Origin: CAVZCK01 sp963798805
GTDB taxonomy: Bacteria; Pseudomonadota; Alphaproteobacteria; Rhizobiales; Rhodomicrobiaceae
Length of the DNA: 64,000 nt
Direction of reading: 5' to 3'
Assembly: GCA_963798805.1 (NCBI GenBank)
Contig: CAWCVC010000005.1
Location: forward strand, 394,902 to 458,901
Numbering within the stretch: position 1 is the first letter of the stretch; every line of letters starts with the position of its first letter. Shown here one piece after another: positions 50,349-59,703 of the stretch. The notes beneath the pieces are model-generated. The model did not search any database and was not told the DNA's origin. It saw nothing but the letters and a program-made list of their open reading frames with translations. The position numbers and the translations under genes were made by a program.

Positions 50349-50530
50349 ACGCAGACTTGGGGGCGCATCACCGCTTTGTGGCGAACGGAAACTCAATGGG
50401 TTACATTCTCGCTACGCAGAGTTGGGGGCGCAGTCACGCAGACTTGGGGGCGCATGTTATGTTTCGTACGCAGACTTGGGGGCGCAGTCACGCAGACTTG
50501 GGGGCGATATCTACGCAGACTTGGGGGCGC
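50349..50530 (+). repeat. six iterons, candidate oriV
   Basis: The 18-mer ACGCAGACTTGGGGGCGC occurs at 50349, 50414 (one mismatch), 50436, 50468, 50490 (last base differs) and 50513, all in the same orientation. Start-to-start spacings are 65, 22, 32, 22 and 23 bases; several equal two helical turns. Location directly after repA marks a theta-type origin. Confidence 0.9.
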
Positions 50531-50576
50531 GGATCGCCCGCTAACGTAGACTGACAGCCGGATTGCGGCTGCGGCA

Positions 50577-50700
50577 TAAGAGAGTACATAAGATTACTGA
50601 AGAATATAGATCTTAATATTACTTAAATTTCATAAAAGAGAGTTTTTGATTGTTGATTTTAAGATTTCGCTGTGAAAAACTCACAGGACTAATGACTTTT
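50577..50700. other. AT-rich unwinding region of the candidate origin
   Basis: About 120 bases that are strongly AT-rich in a GC-rich genome, directly after the iterons. It includes a small inverted repeat CTGTGA (50670-50675) and TCACAG (50681-50686). It is the likely duplex-unwinding element. Confidence 0.6.
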
Positions 50701-50728
50701 AATAAAAGCGACGATTTTGGGATAGGCT

Positions 50729-51010
50729 GTGACACCGGAGCGAAGACAAGCATTGATGCGCGAAGCGTCGGAAGCACTGCAGAATCGGTGGGGCGAAGTT
50801 CACGCCGATGCGTTGCAGGGGTTGGCCGACGAGCTGCGGACGTTAGCGGTAGAAGGCGGAGGGGACATGAGCAGAGACTATGCCTCCGCGGCGGCCCATG
50901 CAGTTGAAGGCGGATACCTGTTCAGAGCGGCGGAAGAAGCCGGTCGGGCATCGGCACTCGCGGGCGAACGGAGTGCCGATCGGCAGCATGATTTTGATTT
51001 GGCGCGCTAG
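50729..51010 (+). CDS. unknown small acidic helical protein
   Basis: A 93-residue frame starting GTG, with alanine/glutamate-rich helices (EASEALQNRWGEVHADALQG, ASAAAHAVEGGYLFRAAEEA). No family is recognised. Its stop overlaps the convergent ardC stop by a few bases. Codon use matches the neighbouring GC-rich genes. It sits between the origin and the mobilisation block. Confidence 0.5.
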   Translation: MTPERRQALMREASEALQNRWGEVHADALQGLADELRTLAVEGGGDMSRDYASAAAHAVEGGYLFRAAEEAGRASALAGERSADRQHDFDLAR

Positions 51011-51918
51011 ACAGCGGCTCCAATGACGGGGGCGGGCTGTAAGCTGCCGAGGAAGTCGGCGGCTTTGGCGGCCTGTGAAGCGGCGGTAAAAATGGCTTTC
51101 TTGTCGGCTTTCAGCACCTTCAACCAATTGTCGATATAGGCGGCATGATCGGGACGGGGCGTGAGCGTCACGCGCAGATCGGCGCATAGGAACGCCGCGC
51201 CGAGTTCGGCAACGAGTTCCTCCATGGCGTAGGCATCGTCACCGAAGCGTTTACCGAGTTCGCGATGGCAGCGATTTGGTGCGCCGCTGAAATGCACCAA
51301 CTCGTGCAGGAGCGTGGCGTAGTAGCTCTCGGTCGCCGAGCTCGTCTCGGTGCCGAGGAAGCGCTCACGCCGAGGCATCTGGATAATGTCGTCGGAAGGA
51401 CGATAGAAGGCGGATGCGCCACCGTGGCGGATGACTGCGCCGGTTGCGGCGACGAAGCGCTCGGCGGCCTCGATGATCTGCACGGGGTCTTTCGGCTCCG
51501 GCAGTGCCGCGGCCTCGTGGCCGTCCACCTGGTCGGCGTTGAAGACCCAGCTCGCGCGCGCCATGAGATAGGTGGAACGTTCGGCCTCGCCGGTCTCGTC
51601 ATTCCGGTCTTCCGCCTCAAACTCACGGTAGAACACCACGAGACTGGACTTCTCGCCCTTGCGGACCTGACAGCCCTGGTTCCGCCATTGACGGTAGGTG
51701 CCCCAGGTGCCGGTTGAGAAGCCGCGGGCTTGGGCGGCGGCCCAGAGGCTGACGACATTGATTCCGCGATAGGCTTTGGCGGTGTCGATGTTGACGGGAC
51801 GGTTGAGTCCCTCGCCGCTGCGGTGCCATGGCATCTGCCACTTACCGGCTCCGGTCTCGATAGCGGCAATGATCGTGTTCGTGATCTGGGTGTGAACGTC
51901 GAATGGTTGAGCAGTCAT
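51007..51918 (-). CDS. ardC: ArdC-family antirestriction / ssDNA-binding zincin protein
   Basis: A 303-residue protein. The N-terminal ssDNA-binding domain includes WQMPWHRSGEGLNRPVN and YRGINVVSLW. The C-terminal metallopeptidase has the HExxH motif in YATLLHELVHFSGAPNRC, with AMEELVAELGAAFLC downstream. ArdC proteins protect incoming plasmid DNA during transfer. GGAGAGGAACC precedes MTAQPFDVH; upstream extension of the frame is not credible. It is a typical leading-region gene of mobilisable plasmids, and notable beside an R-M system on the same element. Confidence 0.93.
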   Translation of the reverse strand: MTAQPFDVHTQITNTIIAAIETGAGKWQMPWHRSGEGLNRPVNIDTAKAYRGINVVSLWAAAQARGFSTGTWGTYRQWRNQGCQVRKGEKSSLVVFYREFEAEDRNDETGEAERSTYLMARASWVFNADQVDGHEAAALPEPKDPVQIIEAAERFVAATGAVIRHGGASAFYRPSDDIIQMPRRERFLGTETSSATESYYATLLHELVHFSGAPNRCHRELGKRFGDDAYAMEELVAELGAAFLCADLRVTLTPRPDHAAYIDNWLKVLKADKKAIFTAASQAAKAADFLGSLQPAPVIGAAV

Positions 51919-52454
51919 GGTTCCTCTCCTTGTCTTGTGCGACCGCGCCCATCGCGGCCGTCCGATGGCGACCGGAGAGGCAGGGGCAAGGCGGGCGGTG
52001 CACCCGACAGGGCCGGAGGAAACCGAAGGACGGCGGGCGGGCTGTTTCTTGGAGCGGAGCGCCCGCGAGGAAGGTCGAAGACCGGGGAAGAAACTGACAG
52101 GCCGCCGTTGCGGCGCACGCTGCCGCTGCCAGGTCTGCCACGAATGAGGACGGCCCCTGGGCAGCGATCGACGACAAGGATCGGCGTGGAACCATGGCGT
52201 CAATCAAAGACGGCCACAGCGCACCCAAATAAGCCTGCCTCTATTCAAGGGGGCGGCGTTTGGCATGATCGACAGACCGGAGAGCGAAAGCTGACGGCTC
52301 GTGGCTCTAAACAGCCGATCGGCACATGAAGGGCGGACTCATGTATGCCGGGTCCGACAGCGTGAACGAGTAGCCGAACGGTCAAACCGGGTCACAAAAC
52401 AGGCAAGATCGGAAAAGGGCTCGGTCATGCATCGGGGTGCGAGCCGAGGTCCGT
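51919..52454. other. GC-rich gap with no gene recognised
   Basis: About 536 bases upstream of ardC. Long open frames exist on both strands but they are arginine/proline-rich mirror frames without family features. It probably holds the ardC promoter; nothing else can be supported. Confidence 0.4.
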
Positions 52455-52928
52455 TCAGCTGACACGCCAAAGAATCCAGGCGGTTAGAAGACCGAGAGGC
52501 ACGGCGATGGTCAGGCTGAACAAAAAGGCGCGACGCCAGATGCGGCGAATCAGCTCTGACTGAATGGGGGCAGCGGGCCGACTAAGCGCCTGCTGCAACT
52601 CCGCGATCGTTTCCGAAAGGACCCGGATTTCCCCGGCGTGTTGCTCCAGGACTCTGCGCTGCTCTTCACCGCGACCGCGCACCTCGGCGAGCAACTCCGC
52701 AAAGAGCATGGCAGTGTCGATCGCCTCTTCCTCGGTGGGAGTGGGCTCACGCGGCGCGAGTTCGGGCGACAGGTGCTTGACGTAGCGGCAGAGCGTGCCG
52801 GGCGTGGTTGACAGGCGATATTTGACGCGCAGATGCTCTGCAAGCTGAGAAAAGGTCAGCCGGCGGGGTCCGGGCGCCCTTAGCTGTAATATCTCCGGAC
52901 GGTATGGTTCGAGCTGCTCAAAGGCCAT
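52455..52928 (-). CDS. tail-anchored HTH/coiled-coil protein (paralogue 1)
   Basis: A 157-residue protein. An N-terminal helix-turn-helix-like segment (FSQLAEHLRVKYRLSTTPGT, then LCRYVK) is followed by a long coiled coil (AELLAEVRGRGEEQRRVLEQ) and one C-terminal membrane helix (FLFSLTIAVPLGLLTAWILW). It is clearly paralogous to the 159-residue protein at 55665. This copy is followed upstream (same strand) by the membrane protein and coupling protein. No named family is recognised. A membrane-tethered DNA-binding accessory of transfer is inferred. Confidence 0.75.
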   Translation of the reverse strand: MAFEQLEPYRPEILQLRAPGPRRLTFSQLAEHLRVKYRLSTTPGTLCRYVKHLSPELAPREPTPTEEEAIDTAMLFAELLAEVRGRGEEQRRVLEQHAGEIRVLSETIAELQQALSRPAAPIQSELIRRIWRRAFLFSLTIAVPLGLLTAWILWRVS

Positions 52929-52949
52929 GCGAAAAATCAGACTGCCACG

Positions 52950-53627
52950 TTATGCCCCATGCTGAGACGCTGTGATGCGGGCCAAAGCCGGATCGCGGCG
53001 CGAGAACACTTCCGCCAGTCCGTCCTGACTGCGCGGCTTCGGCGCGACGCGGGTAACGCGCTGCTTCTCCTGGCGGGGTTGTTTCGGTCGAGCGTCGCTA
53101 AAGGGGAGCATGTTGTCGTTCCAGCGAAGCGAATGGGCGAGCATACCGAAGGCCGCGATGATCGGAACGAGCGCCAGCGCAAAGCCACGCTCGAAAGTGC
53201 CGGCCGGTGCGTACCAAAAGGTCCAGGTAAGAAAGCAGGCGCCGAGCATGGCGGCATGGTCGATAATCCGCGGCGTGCCGACGAACAGGGGGAAGGCGCC
53301 GGTATACCAGGGATGCGGCGAGGTGCTGTCGCCGGTCCCGACGGCAAAACGGTGCAAAAGCAGCAATATGCCCTGAACGCTCCACAAAAGGCCGCCGAAA
53401 GGATAGATGACGCCGGCGGCGAGCGCCCATTGGTCGATCAGATAGAGACCATCAGGCGCATAGTCCGGACTGAGGACCACGGAGCGCAGCAAGTAGGTCA
53501 ATCCGGCGGTCAGCGCCCAGGCGACGAACAGATAGCTGAGAAACCGGCTTCCATAACGGCTGCGCATGATGAGCCAGGCGGGGGAGGCTAAGCAGAAGAG
53601 CAGGAAGAGAATGATTTTTCTGAACAT
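52950..53627 (-). CDS. polytopic membrane protein next to the coupling protein
   Basis: About 225 residues starting MFRKIILFLLFCLASPAWLI. Four or more hydrophobic segments are present (LFVAWALTAGLTYLLRSVV, FGGLLWSVQGILLLL, MLGACFLTWTFWYAP, ALALVPIIAAFGMLAHSL), then a basic cytosolic tail (RPKQPRQEKQRVTRVAPKPR). It lies 47 bases downstream of the coupling-protein stop. Because that ATPase lacks its own membrane anchor, this protein is a candidate anchor, loosely like the TrbP/DotM-type partners. No family named. Confidence 0.7.
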   Translation of the reverse strand: MFRKIILFLLFCLASPAWLIMRSRYGSRFLSYLFVAWALTAGLTYLLRSVVLSPDYAPDGLYLIDQWALAAGVIYPFGGLLWSVQGILLLLHRFAVGTGDSTSPHPWYTGAFPLFVGTPRIIDHAAMLGACFLTWTFWYAPAGTFERGFALALVPIIAAFGMLAHSLRWNDNMLPFSDARPKQPRQEKQRVTRVAPKPRSQDGLAEVFSRRDPALARITASQHGA

Positions 53628-53673
53628 GGCGCATCTATCAATGGGCGGCTGACTGCGATTGTAATTCGACACG

Positions 53674-55362
53674 TCAGGGTCGGTGACGGTTGAACTCAGC
53701 GTAGAGGATGGTAGAGCCATTGCTCCAGTTGCGGCCGGTCTGAAAGACATAAGCGCCGCTGATACCGTCCTTGTCTGCACCGGTTTTCAGGGCGGTCAAA
53801 TGCGACGCGAACAGACTGTTGCGGACCTGCCGGCTCTCGGTGAAGCCGGTGCTGTGGCTCTCCGACGTGCCGTAGCTTTCGCCGTAACCGAAGCTGGAGG
53901 TTCTGGAATGATGCAGCGTGCCGCCGCTGCGACCGCTCTGCCATCCAAAACTGGATTGGGAGGAATGGGAGCGGTTCTTGCCCTTGGTTTCGGAATAGCT
54001 GCGATTCAGATGGGTGATCTCGACCTCTCCGAATAGCTGCTGGCAATAGCGGATCGTATTGGGGTCGGACTGGGCGTGGAAAATCTGCATCTGCAAGTAG
54101 CCGAGCAGTGCGTGGGTGACATGTTCGGGGTGCTGGGCTCCAAGCCGCTGATAATAGGCGCTCAAGTTCTGAGTCAGATAGACGGTGCAGGCGCGAGCGG
54201 CGCGGGCGATGGACTGATAGTCGGTATCGGCGCGACTGGCGAAGAAATGCGCTTCGTCGGCCCATAGAAAGATCGGCCGGAGCCGGTCGATCTCCGGATG
54301 CTCCATGCGCCGCAAGGCCGCCTGTTGCCAGACGACTTTGAAAAGCGTCTGTGCACCGATATGGGCGCGATTTTGGATGGTGGGCAGATCGATGATGATA
54401 ATTGCGCCTTCATGCGTATCTTCGGGAAAGAAATTGGTTCCCGTCGAAAACAGCTCGCGCAGTGTGCCGACTTGAAGGTCCTGCAGCATGGTATTCAGGG
54501 TGATGGTGATTGAGCTGCGCGTGCGCTCCGCAAGCCGGGCGAATTGGATGAGGAAATAATTTTCCAGCACGTCATAATCGGCGAGCCGATCCTGCTTGGC
54601 ATAGGCGGCTTGGGCCTCCTGCAGATGCATGTAGCAGGGACTGCGCTTGAACTCCTCGCTCAATACGTCTTTGTCGGAATGCGGGGCGCTGTCGATGAAG
54701 CGTTGAACATCCATCAGGGAATAGTGCGAGCGGGCGGCCGTGAGCACCATCAGGGTATTGCGCAGCAGAAGCTCCGCAGCCTGATACCAGAAAGGGTCGT
54801 GGCTGGAGCCGCTTTGCTGGCGACCTTTCTGTTCCAGTAGATTCATCAGCGTAGAGAGCAGATTTTCGACCCGCCGGGCCGGGCTTCCGGGCCTGCCGAG
54901 CTCGTACTGGATAAAATTGAAGCGCCAATCGGCCTGGGGCGAAACAATAATGAGCTGGCCGCTACGGCCGGTCTCTTTGGCGTAGCGCTCCCAATTGGCC
55001 CGTTCATCCGGCTTGGCGCAAAGCACTAACCCGCCAAAGCCGGCGCGTAGGAACGCTTTGGCAATGGATTGGCCGGAGCCGGTCGTTTTGCCCGAAGCGT
55101 TGGAACCGAAAATATGAACTCCGGCGCAGGCATCGCGAACCGTCCAGACATCACGCCGGGAGAGCATGAGCAGGGGGGCAGACAGATCGGTAATATAAGC
55201 GCTGCGAGGCGCCGGTGTCGGCTTGCCACGAATCTTGACCGGCTGCGGCGTCGGCGGTGGAGTGACGCGAATCTCGGGTTGCGGGGGAAGATTGATGTCT
55301 ACGGTCTGAGGTGGCTCGGTAAGTCCCGAGGCGCGGTAGAGAAGACGGTCAAGAAAAGCCAT
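53674..55362 (-). CDS. VirD4/TraG-like type IV coupling ATPase without membrane anchor
   Basis: A 562-residue ATPase. Walker A is IFGSNASGKTTGSGQSIAKA; Walker B is IFLWADEAHFFASRADTD. GALLVCAKPDE-like text (GGLVLCAKPDERANWERYAK) and the TraM-recognition C-terminus (SLFASHLTALKTGADK) support a conjugative coupling protein. Unlike VirD4 it has no N-terminal transmembrane pair; the N-terminus is proline-rich (PPPTPQPVKIRGKPTPAP). Residues about 455-515 form a Ser/Gly/Tyr/His-rich disordered insert (HSSQSSFGWQSGRSGG). It presumably feeds the relaxase-DNA complex to a secretion channel supplied in trans. Confidence 0.85.
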   Translation of the reverse strand: MAFLDRLLYRASGLTEPPQTVDINLPPQPEIRVTPPPTPQPVKIRGKPTPAPRSAYITDLSAPLLMLSRRDVWTVRDACAGVHIFGSNASGKTTGSGQSIAKAFLRAGFGGLVLCAKPDERANWERYAKETGRSGQLIIVSPQADWRFNFIQYELGRPGSPARRVENLLSTLMNLLEQKGRQQSGSSHDPFWYQAAELLLRNTLMVLTAARSHYSLMDVQRFIDSAPHSDKDVLSEEFKRSPCYMHLQEAQAAYAKQDRLADYDVLENYFLIQFARLAERTRSSITITLNTMLQDLQVGTLRELFSTGTNFFPEDTHEGAIIIIDLPTIQNRAHIGAQTLFKVVWQQAALRRMEHPEIDRLRPIFLWADEAHFFASRADTDYQSIARAARACTVYLTQNLSAYYQRLGAQHPEHVTHALLGYLQMQIFHAQSDPNTIRYCQQLFGEVEITHLNRSYSETKGKNRSHSSQSSFGWQSGRSGGTLHHSRTSSFGYGESYGTSESHSTGFTESRQVRNSLFASHLTALKTGADKDGISGAYVFQTGRNWSNGSTILYAEFNRHRP

Positions 55363-55395
55363 GAAGCGGTGCCCTGAATATGATAGGTCTGAAAC

Positions 55396-55668
55396 ATGCT
55401 GAGTGATGCAAAGAAACGCGAAGCCGAACAGGCCGGCCGTGCCGAGATGAAGCGGTTCTGGGGCGACGTGCTGGCCAACAGCATTGGCGCTGCGATCGCC
55501 GACATCCGTGTGCATGTGGTCGAGAAGGGCTGGTATGGGCAGCCGCTGTATGACTATGCGCGTGAAATGACGCGTACGGCGGAATTTTACGGCCGGCGTG
55601 AGAACCAGGTGGAAGCAGCTCGCGAGCAGCAGGCAGAGCGCACGACGGACAGCGAGCTGGAACGTTAA
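55396..55668 (+). CDS. unknown small charged protein
   Basis: A 90-residue helical, charged protein: MLSDAKKREAEQAGRAEMKR, a hydrophobic centre (WGDVLANSIGAAIADIRVHV), then REQQAERTTDSELER. It is divergent from the coupling protein, and its stop overlaps the end of the convergent paralogue 2. No family is recognised. It may be an accessory of mobilisation. Confidence 0.6.
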   Translation: MLSDAKKREAEQAGRAEMKRFWGDVLANSIGAAIADIRVHVVEKGWYGQPLYDYAREMTRTAEFYGRRENQVEAAREQQAERTTDSELER

Positions 55669-56144
55669 CGATAAGCGACGACGCCGAAGACACCTGCGGC
55701 CAATGCCCCCACAAGCAATACGCTAAAAAGAAATGCCCTGATCCAGATTTGGCGGATTATTGCAGGCGCAGGGGCGGCAGGTAAAGCAGCTTTTACCGGT
55801 GTATTCTGAATATCTTCAATACTCTCCGTAAGAATACGTATCTGCCCACCAAGATATTCAATGGCGGCCCGCTGCTCTTCCAGCCGACCACGCAGTTCCG
55901 CCAGCAGCTCGATTTGCAGGATAGCGGTCTCGACCTGCTTTTCCTCCGCGGGCGTGGTTGGGCGCAAGCCAAGATCCGGCGAGGCAGTGTCCTTTAAGTA
56001 GCGGGAGAGGGTGCCAGGCGTTGTCACGATGCCGTATTGCGATTTCAGCAACTCGGTCAGCTGGACAAGCGTGAGCTGGTCAGGGCCTTTCTGACGTTTG
56101 GCGAGAATAACGTCGCGGACAGGCTCTAAGGTTTCATAGGCCAT
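55665..56144 (-). CDS. tail-anchored HTH/coiled-coil protein (paralogue 2)
   Basis: A 159-residue protein paralogous to the one at 52455: same start (MAYETLEPVRDVILAKR against MAFEQLEPYRPEILQLR), same helix-turn-helix-like TTPGTLSRYLKD, same coiled coil (IELLAELRGRLEEQRAAIEY) and a C-terminal membrane helix (FLFSVLLVGALAAGVFGVVA). It is divergent from the relaxase gene across the proposed transfer-origin region. A role in relaxosome or membrane docking is inference from build and place. Confidence 0.75.
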   Translation of the reverse strand: MAYETLEPVRDVILAKRQKGPDQLTLVQLTELLKSQYGIVTTPGTLSRYLKDTASPDLGLRPTTPAEEKQVETAILQIELLAELRGRLEEQRAAIEYLGGQIRILTESIEDIQNTPVKAALPAAPAPAIIRQIWIRAFLFSVLLVGALAAGVFGVVAYR

Positions 56145-56219
56145 GCGGTATCCTCAGAGACACGCGGGAACACGGATTGTGCGCTTATGGCACAGCCCAT
56201 ATACCGGCGGCAACGGGCC

Positions 56220-56438
56220 GCCTCGTTCGGATCACGCGGGAAACTCTTAAGATGATTTTCGGGAGTTAATGAAAAAAGCACCGAAATACTCGAAAATTTC
56301 ACGAAACCGTAATTTCTGGATTTTCGGCAGTAAATCAAGAGATTGCAGGTTTTTCGGAAAATCCTAAGCTAAGCTTAGGGGAGAAGTACACCACATTTTA
56401 CTTTAAAACTTTTTTAATACTCTATAACAATTTGTGCC
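56220..56438. other. candidate transfer origin (oriT) region
   Basis: An AT-rich stretch directly before the MobF relaxase start. It holds CCTAAGC-TAA-GCTTAGG (56363-56379) and the pair GGATTTTC (56318-56325) / GAAAATCC (56357-56364). MobF origins are usually adjacent to the relaxase and built of such repeats. No nic site is identified. Confidence 0.4.
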
Positions 56439-59217
56439 ATGTTAGTCATCGGTAAAAGTGCATCCGTTGCTGCAGCGAAAGAATATTTCGAGCGATCGTT
56501 GCGCGTGGGTGACTATTACGCCGAAGGACAGGAAATTGCCGGTACATGGCACGGCCTCGCCGCAACGCGGCTCGGCCTTTCAGGGGCGCTGACGCGCGCA
56601 GAATTTTCAGCACTGCTAGAGAACCGGCATCCGTTGACGGGTGAGAAGCTGAAGGTTCGCATGGCGCATGTGCCGGGCATGGATTTCACCTTCACCGCGC
56701 CGAAATCAGTCTCGCTACTCTATGGCATTACCGGCGATAAACGGATTGCCGAGGCTATGCGCCTGGCTGTGATCGAGGCGATGGCGGCTGTGGAGCGCGA
56801 TATGAAGACGCGGGTTCGCTCCGGCGGCCGGGAAACCGACCGCATCACCGGCAACATGGCATGGGGTGAGTTCCTGCATAAAACGGGCCGGCCGGTCGAT
56901 GGTATACCTGACCCGCATCTGCATGTGCATGCCTATGTCATGAATGTGACCTGGGACCCGGTTGAGGGCCGCTACAAGGCTGCTCAAATCGGCGACCTGA
57001 AAGGCGAGGCCACCTATTACGAGGCGGTCTTCCACAATGCCCTGGCGCGCGGGCCTGTCGCAATTGGGTTACGGCATCGAGCGTAAGGAACGATTTTTCG
57101 AGGTAGCCGGTATGGACCGGGCCTTGCTCGATCGGTTCTCGCGCCGGCGCGACATCGTCGAGGAAGCGGCACGGCTGCGGGGTATCGATGATCCGGAAAT
57201 CAAAAAAGCCCTCAGCAAGCTGACGCGCGAGCGCAAGGCCGAAGACCTGACGTTTGACGAGCTGCGCGCCGTCTGGCGGGCGCGGTTGTTACCGAAGGAC
57301 TATCAGGCGCTTAGAGGCGTTGAAACGGCGGCGCGGCATCAGCCGGCGCGAATGGAGCCGGTCAGCGTGGTGCGGTTGGTGAAAGCCGAACTTGCCGACG
57401 CGCTGCGCAGCGATAGCGCCATATCGGAAAAGGACCTGCTGACGCGCGTTGTTCGCCGGGGATATGGGGCCGTGCATGCCGCTGATGTGCAGGCTGCGCT
57501 GGATGCGCAAGGGATCATTCGCGGTGAGGTATCCGGCCGCGTGTGGATTACGACCGTGGAAGCGCACCGGCAGGAGCATGCGGTGGTGGGATATGCGCGG
57601 GAGGGTCGGCTTGCCCGAGCGCCGCTTGGACACGCCGACTATCAGCCTGCCGACTATCTGAATCCGGGACAACGGGCGGCGGTCAAACATATCTGGTCGT
57701 CGCCCGACCGGGTAATGCTGGTGCGAGGCGGGGCCGGGGTCGGCAAGACCAAGGGTGTTATGGTCGAGGCGATCAATGGCCTGGGTGCCGCCGGCCATAA
57801 GTGTTTTGTCTTCACCACGACGATCGCGACGAGGAATGATCTGCGGGGCGAAGGCGTTCATGCTGAGACCGTTCAGAAGTTGCTGGCGAGCGAGGATATG
57901 CAGGGGCAGCTCGGCGAGGACGCGGTGATCTTCGTCGATGAGGCGCGGCTGCTTGATGTCGCATCCACTGAGAAGCTCTTTGATGCGGCCGAGAAATATG
58001 ATTGGCGGGTGATCCTGGTCGGCGATGACAAGCAGCATAGCGCGGTCAAGCGTGGCGACATCTTCAAGCTGCTGCGCCAGGAGGCGCGACTGCCGGTTGC
58101 GGAAGTGACCGAGATTGTGCGCCAGACCGGCCATTATAAGCGAGCGGTGGCCGATCTCGACGCCGGCCGCATTGCTTCGGCCTGGAATAAGCTCGAAGCG
58201 ATGGGGGCGGTCCACGAGTTGGGCGGCGAGGCGCGAGCGAAACGTCTGGCGGCGGATTATCTCGAATGTGTGCGCCGTGATGAAAGCGTGCTGGTCGTCG
58301 CCCCGACGAATCGCGAGCGGACGGATATCACGAACACCATTCGTGAACATCTGCGCGAGGAGGGGCGTCTGGGCCGTGAAGAAACCGTTTATCGCTATTT
58401 ACGTAATCTCTATTGGGAAACGGAGACGAAACAGGATGCCGGCCGCTATCAGCCCGGCATGGTGGTGCGTTTTCATCAAAACGCGCCCGGAGGCATCGTG
58501 CGCGGTGAAATCTGGGAGATCGAAGGACGCGACGAGGGCAGGGTCTATGGTCGCGATGCTGTGGGCCAGCGACGTGAATTGCCGCTAAATGCGGCCGAGC
58601 GTTTCCATGTCTACCGGCCAGAGACGAGGAGCTTTGCCAGAGATGATCGCGTCCGCGTCACAGAAAAATGCGCTTTGCCGGACGGCCGGGAGTTCGCCAA
58701 GGGCAGCTTTTTCGATGTGGAACGGATTACCCGCGACGGGGAGGTGAAGCTCACCAATGGCGCGGTGATCCCGAAAGACTATCCCTTCCTCGATCACGGT
58801 TACAGCAGCACATCGGTGTCCGCCCAGGGACTGACGGTAACGAATGTGCTGTTGGCGATGGGCACTGAATCGGTGCCGGCGATGTCGCGTGAGCAGTTTT
58901 ACGTATCGATCTCGCGCGGCAAGCGGCGCGTGAGTATCTATGTGGACGATCTGCCGGCGGTGAAAGCGGCGGTGATGCACTCATCGGCCAAGCCGACCGC
59001 CATCGATCTGGTGCGCGGCGCGATCCGGCCGGACATGACCTGGGTGGGCCAGCAGCGGCTGTGGCGAAGCTTAAAGCGGCGCAAGCTGGCGCAATTGGTT
59101 GCCGAACACGGGGCAGAGCACGACCTTGACGCGGATTTAGTGCGTCAGGCGGGCGAGTTGGCAGCGGCGGAGTATTTGGGGAGGTTAGGGGACAATGCGG
59201 CGCAGCTTGGCGACTGA
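56439..59217 (+). pseudogene. MobF relaxase-helicase (TraA/TrwC-like), split by one frameshift
   Basis: Part 1 (to 57086): relaxase domain with AEGQEIAGTWHGLAATRLGL, DFTFTAPKSVSLLYGI and the three-histidine metal site PDPHLHVHAYVMNVTWD. Part 2 (frame open from 57037): LSQLGYGIERKERFFEVAG onward and the RecD-like helicase with Walker A RGGAGVGKTKGVMVEAI, FVDEARLLD, and HGYSSTSVSAQGLTVTNVLL near the end. One extra base in GCGCGCGGGCCTG near 57050 separates them; without it the protein has about 925 residues. If real, the relaxase domain would be made without helicase. Confidence 0.85.
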
Positions 59218-59557
59218 TCAGGATGGGGGTCGTAAGGCCTACCGGACATTCAGTGAGCGTACCCGGCTCGGCTATAGCATCATGTTCAAATTCAAGAACG
59301 GCTCACGACGGTTGTTTGAATATTCCGATCTGGTAGATGCCGAATACAATCCGGACCTCGGAGGGATCATCCTTGAAGGGATCGGCAAGCGGATCACACT
59401 GATTGGCACTAATCTGGTGAATTTGTTCGATCTCATCGCCGACCACCAACTGGGCGAGGTGATCGAACAACACGAGCCGGCTCACATGGAGGCGGCCACG
59501 GCAAAAGCCGGAGAGCCTTATATCCGGCAACTGATCTGGGAACGGTTAACGGGCTAA
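59195..59557 (+). CDS. unknown protein downstream of the relaxase
   Basis: A 120-residue frame overlapping the relaxase end by 23 bases. Text such as MFKFKNGSRRLFEYSDLVDA and GIILEGIGKRITLIGTNLVN suggests a small beta-rich fold. The internal ATG at 59282 is a possible alternative start. No family is recognised. Co-transcription with the relaxase is likely. Confidence 0.6.
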   Translation: MRRSLATDQDGGRKAYRTFSERTRLGYSIMFKFKNGSRRLFEYSDLVDAEYNPDLGGIILEGIGKRITLIGTNLVNLFDLIADHQLGEVIEQHEPAHMEAATAKAGEPYIRQLIWERLTG

Positions 59558-59703
59558 GTCAGAGTTGTTTCGTTCGTCCAACAGATGGACTCAGCGAAGG
59601 CGCGTCCGCATTCGATGAATTGCGACTACCGCGCGCGGCTTGCAGCCTATTATCGGTGCTGGCAGCTCGTGAGTTCGGCCTTGAAACAGGAGGGCTCAGT
59701 CGA

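Noticed and set aside
50349..50530. CRISPR array
   Set aside because: The 18-base direct repeats are too short, separated by only 4-5 bases in most cases, and lie behind repA; they are iterons.
57289..58350. 353-codon minus-strand frame opposite the relaxase helicase
   Set aside because: Antisense shadow; the plus strand has Walker A and other helicase motifs.
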